The notes under the pieces: generated by a model
Told to the model about the DNA's origin: nothing
Databases searched by the model: none
Seen by the model: the letters and a program-made list of their open reading frames with translations, nothing else
Shown here: piece after piece, positions 53,600 through 55,275 of the stretch
Layout of the letters: every line of letters starts with the position of its first letter
Position numbering within the stretch: position 1 is the first letter of the stretch
Assembly: GCA_910575245.1 (NCBI GenBank)
Contig: CAJTEN010000032.1
Span: 1 to 55,275, forward strand
Length of the DNA: 55,275 nt
Source: Clostridia bacterium
Lineage (GTDB): Bacteria; Bacillota; Clostridia; Lachnospirales; Lachnospiraceae
Reading direction: 5' to 3'
Program-made: the position numbers and the translations under genes

Positions 53600-53790
53600 T
53601 TTTGCACCTGGCCTTCTATCGAATATCAGATATTAAAAATTTGCCTATATCTTATCATATAGAATTCCCAAATGCAAAAAAAGCGTATGAAAAGACCATT
53701 TACGATGCAATATGGTTTTTGTTGGAACACTGCTGACAGCAGGTTTACAGATGACTTGTGTTGTAAAAAAGCCGGAATCGACCAAAAACG

Positions 53791-53848
53791 GACGTTAAAT
53801 GTCGTTTGAGACAAAAAGGATTGAAATCGTGACGAAAAGAAAGATAAT
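53791..53848 (+). promoter_or_regulatory. Promoter with possible LytTR-type direct repeat
   Basis: Two adjacent decamers, GACGTTAAAT (53791-53800) and GTCGTTTGAG (53801-53810), share a GWCGTT core and stop 10 bases before TTGAAA (53821-53826). A GATAAT -10 (53843-53848) lies 16 bases further. The ATG of the membrane-protein gene is at 53890. Direct repeats close to the -35 are typical for LytTR regulators. Confidence 0.5.
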
Positions 53849-53889
53849 AAATTTGTCAATGATTTCATCACACAAAGGAGGTTTTGTCT

Positions 53890-55191
53890 ATGACGATTTG
53901 TACTGTGACAGATAACAACAGCCGAAAAAGAAGATTGACAAAAATAATGGCGCTATCTTATTTTTCAAAAATTATACTTATCTTATTTCTTATTTTTTCA
54001 TTTGAACAATTTTTTTATCAGAGTGCAAAATTAAGGGAAAAGTTAGATAGCTTGCCGTTATGGGAAAATACCCGGAATCTTTTTAACATATATGAATCAT
54101 ATTATCTGGATGACTTAGCGTCGGAAGATGTACTCAATGATAAAATTTTCAGAGTATATAAAGAATTGAGCGATCTGGATAAAGTATTTATTATGAAAAC
54201 ACTTAATTTCGAACGGCCAGATACAGAGGACTTTGCTGTAAAAGACGCGAAAGATATTGATTATAGCTATAGACTAAATGTAGAAAAAACAGAAGATTTA
54301 TATTCCCCTTACGGGAAAAATATAGTAGTGGACAAAAATTATTTAAAAAAGCATACGATCAGATCTCTAGACGGAAAAAATGTTATTGATCTGATAGATC
54401 ACAAGGACAATGTTCTGAATATATTAGTACCCATAAAATTTAAAGAATATGAAAACACGATAGAAGATTCCTTTAAAAAGTGGTTTCATTTTCAAAAAAT
54501 GGAAGTTACTAATATCTATAAAGAAGCCAGAGGTCAGGATAAGATTGAAGTAGATATGGATGATTTGAAGGTTAATATGATCTATATAGAAAACAGTCAG
54601 AATCTTTTTACCTATAACCACAACATCGGCGATCAGTTTAATATAATAGAAGATTCAATCATTACCGTATATACAGAAAATGTCGATCATTCTTATCTGG
54701 CTTCATGTTTCGGGAGGTATATCTTTTTAGAATCTGATGATGAATATAGCGCGTTGAAAGAGATCAGCACTATATCGCAAAAAAATAATGTAATTGAATT
54801 AAATACAGTCGCATCAGTATATGACCAAAAAGAGGAAGAAATCAGAATTGCAAAAGCCGGCAGAAACAACCTGATCCTGAATATGATATTTGCAGTTCTG
54901 TTTTTGGCGATGTTTATGATCGTAATAATATATGCCTATTATAAAGCTTTTTTTCCAAGATTCATGATAAAGTCTTTACACGGGAATAGTTTTTGGCAAA
55001 CGTATGGGCATTTAGTCTTATTAAATTCGTTTACGAATGTATTTGCGTTATTTTTGGCAAGGATTGTTTCAAAAAAAATGTCATTTTATATGATCATCAT
55101 TGTTGCTTTGATTTCAGTTATGGATTATTGCATTTCTAAGATCATCAACAGGTGTTTGATCAGTAGAAGTGACTCATACTTCGCATACTGA
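53890..55191 (+). CDS. Bacteriocin-associated membrane protein (DUF1430-like)
   Basis: Protein of 433 residues from the ATG at 53890, with AAAGGAGG 8 bases upstream. An N-terminal membrane segment (FSKIILILFLIFSFEQFFY) is followed by a large, charged outside domain of about 280 residues. Three or four C-terminal segments follow, with MIKSLHGNSFWQTYGHLVL, a motif shared with DUF1430 putative bacteriocin-immunity proteins. Its shorter C-terminus (usual length is above 600 residues) and AT-rich base use point to a divergent or transferred gene. It is divergent from a LytTR/GHKL pair. No ATPase partner or bacteriocin gene is within the window. Confidence 0.6.
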   Translation: MTICTVTDNNSRKRRLTKIMALSYFSKIILILFLIFSFEQFFYQSAKLREKLDSLPLWENTRNLFNIYESYYLDDLASEDVLNDKIFRVYKELSDLDKVFIMKTLNFERPDTEDFAVKDAKDIDYSYRLNVEKTEDLYSPYGKNIVVDKNYLKKHTIRSLDGKNVIDLIDHKDNVLNILVPIKFKEYENTIEDSFKKWFHFQKMEVTNIYKEARGQDKIEVDMDDLKVNMIYIENSQNLFTYNHNIGDQFNIIEDSIITVYTENVDHSYLASCFGRYIFLESDDEYSALKEISTISQKNNVIELNTVASVYDQKEEEIRIAKAGRNNLILNMIFAVLFLAMFMIVIIYAYYKAFFPRFMIKSLHGNSFWQTYGHLVLLNSFTNVFALFLARIVSKKMSFYMIIIVALISVMDYCISKIINRCLISRSDSYFAY

Positions 55192-55275
55192 TATATGCTA
55201 AAGAATTATAAAAATCAATTGCTCTGCAAATAAAAATGGTATAGGCACTCTGTTTTTGCTATAATGAAATTACCC

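Noticed and set aside
53672..53809. A 45-codon Cys-containing frame that could be a pheromone or bacteriocin precursor
   Set aside because: It has no ribosome binding site, no double-glycine or AgrD-like motif, and overlaps the proposed operator of the next gene.
55231..55265. A promoter at the right edge
   Set aside because: TATAAT at 55260-55265 is good, but no acceptable -35 lies 16-18 bases before it and its gene is outside the window.

Overview
The window looks like the chromosome of a spore-forming gut Firmicute, most likely a Lachnospiraceae/Clostridiales member. The reasons are a spoVAD gene, Clostridia-style pst-pho, YesM/YesN and LytTR signalling, GH36 and GH5 glycosidases, strong AGGAGG ribosome binding sites, and Tn916-like integrase and excisionase relics. 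No rRNA, tRNA or CRISPR array was seen.

Layout. 1-419: edge of an IS4-type transposase. 690-7119: complete leftward pstSCAB-phoU-phoBR phosphate operon behind a clear Pho box; a second Pho box with the same geometry lies beyond phoR, next to the IS. 7144-17374: a graveyard of mobile DNA. It holds a large palindrome, fragments of an integrative conjugative element (VirD4, TnpW, DnaC-like, DUF6075, SymE-like, integrase, excisionase), an Rpn-type nuclease, a broken STAND NTPase, an AlbA_2 protein, a toxin-antitoxin scar and a truncated AAA ATPase beside a DUF4869 gene. 17621-23548: GH36 alpha-galactosidase, CPBP protease, an intact IS1182-like element, and a LysR regulator with a 3' frameshift. 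23566-32368: leftward chemoreceptor, lone solute-binding lipoprotein, hybrid histidine kinase, HtrA-type protease with a tandem operator, and an orphan spoVAD. 32681-41302: a sugar-uptake locus with YesMN-type sensor and regulator, LplABC-type ABC importer and a GH5 glycosidase.

41377-47124 is an apparent three-gene operon: a Tet(M)/EF-G-like translational GTPase fused to a Rae1/YacP-like NYN nuclease, a SUV3-like RNA helicase, and an Sfp-type phosphopantetheinyl transferase. The first two genes suggest a ribosome-linked mRNA decay or rescue module, which is the most interesting system here. 47213-49469: decayed accessory genes (frameshifted AlbA_2 regulator, broken hypothetical gene, MNT nucleotidyltransferase with a damaged HI0074-like partner). 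49569-49673: a MITE-like palindrome. 49934-51434: ECF sigma factor plus anti-sigma-like membrane protein. 51525-55191: GHKL kinase and LytTR regulator divergent from an AT-rich, bacteriocin-immunity-like (DUF1430-like) membrane protein whose promoter carries a possible LytTR site.

Three or four genes appear broken by single-base changes, several in A-runs, so assembly error, phase variation and true decay all need to be kept in mind. Family names come from reading motifs by eye; no database search was run.
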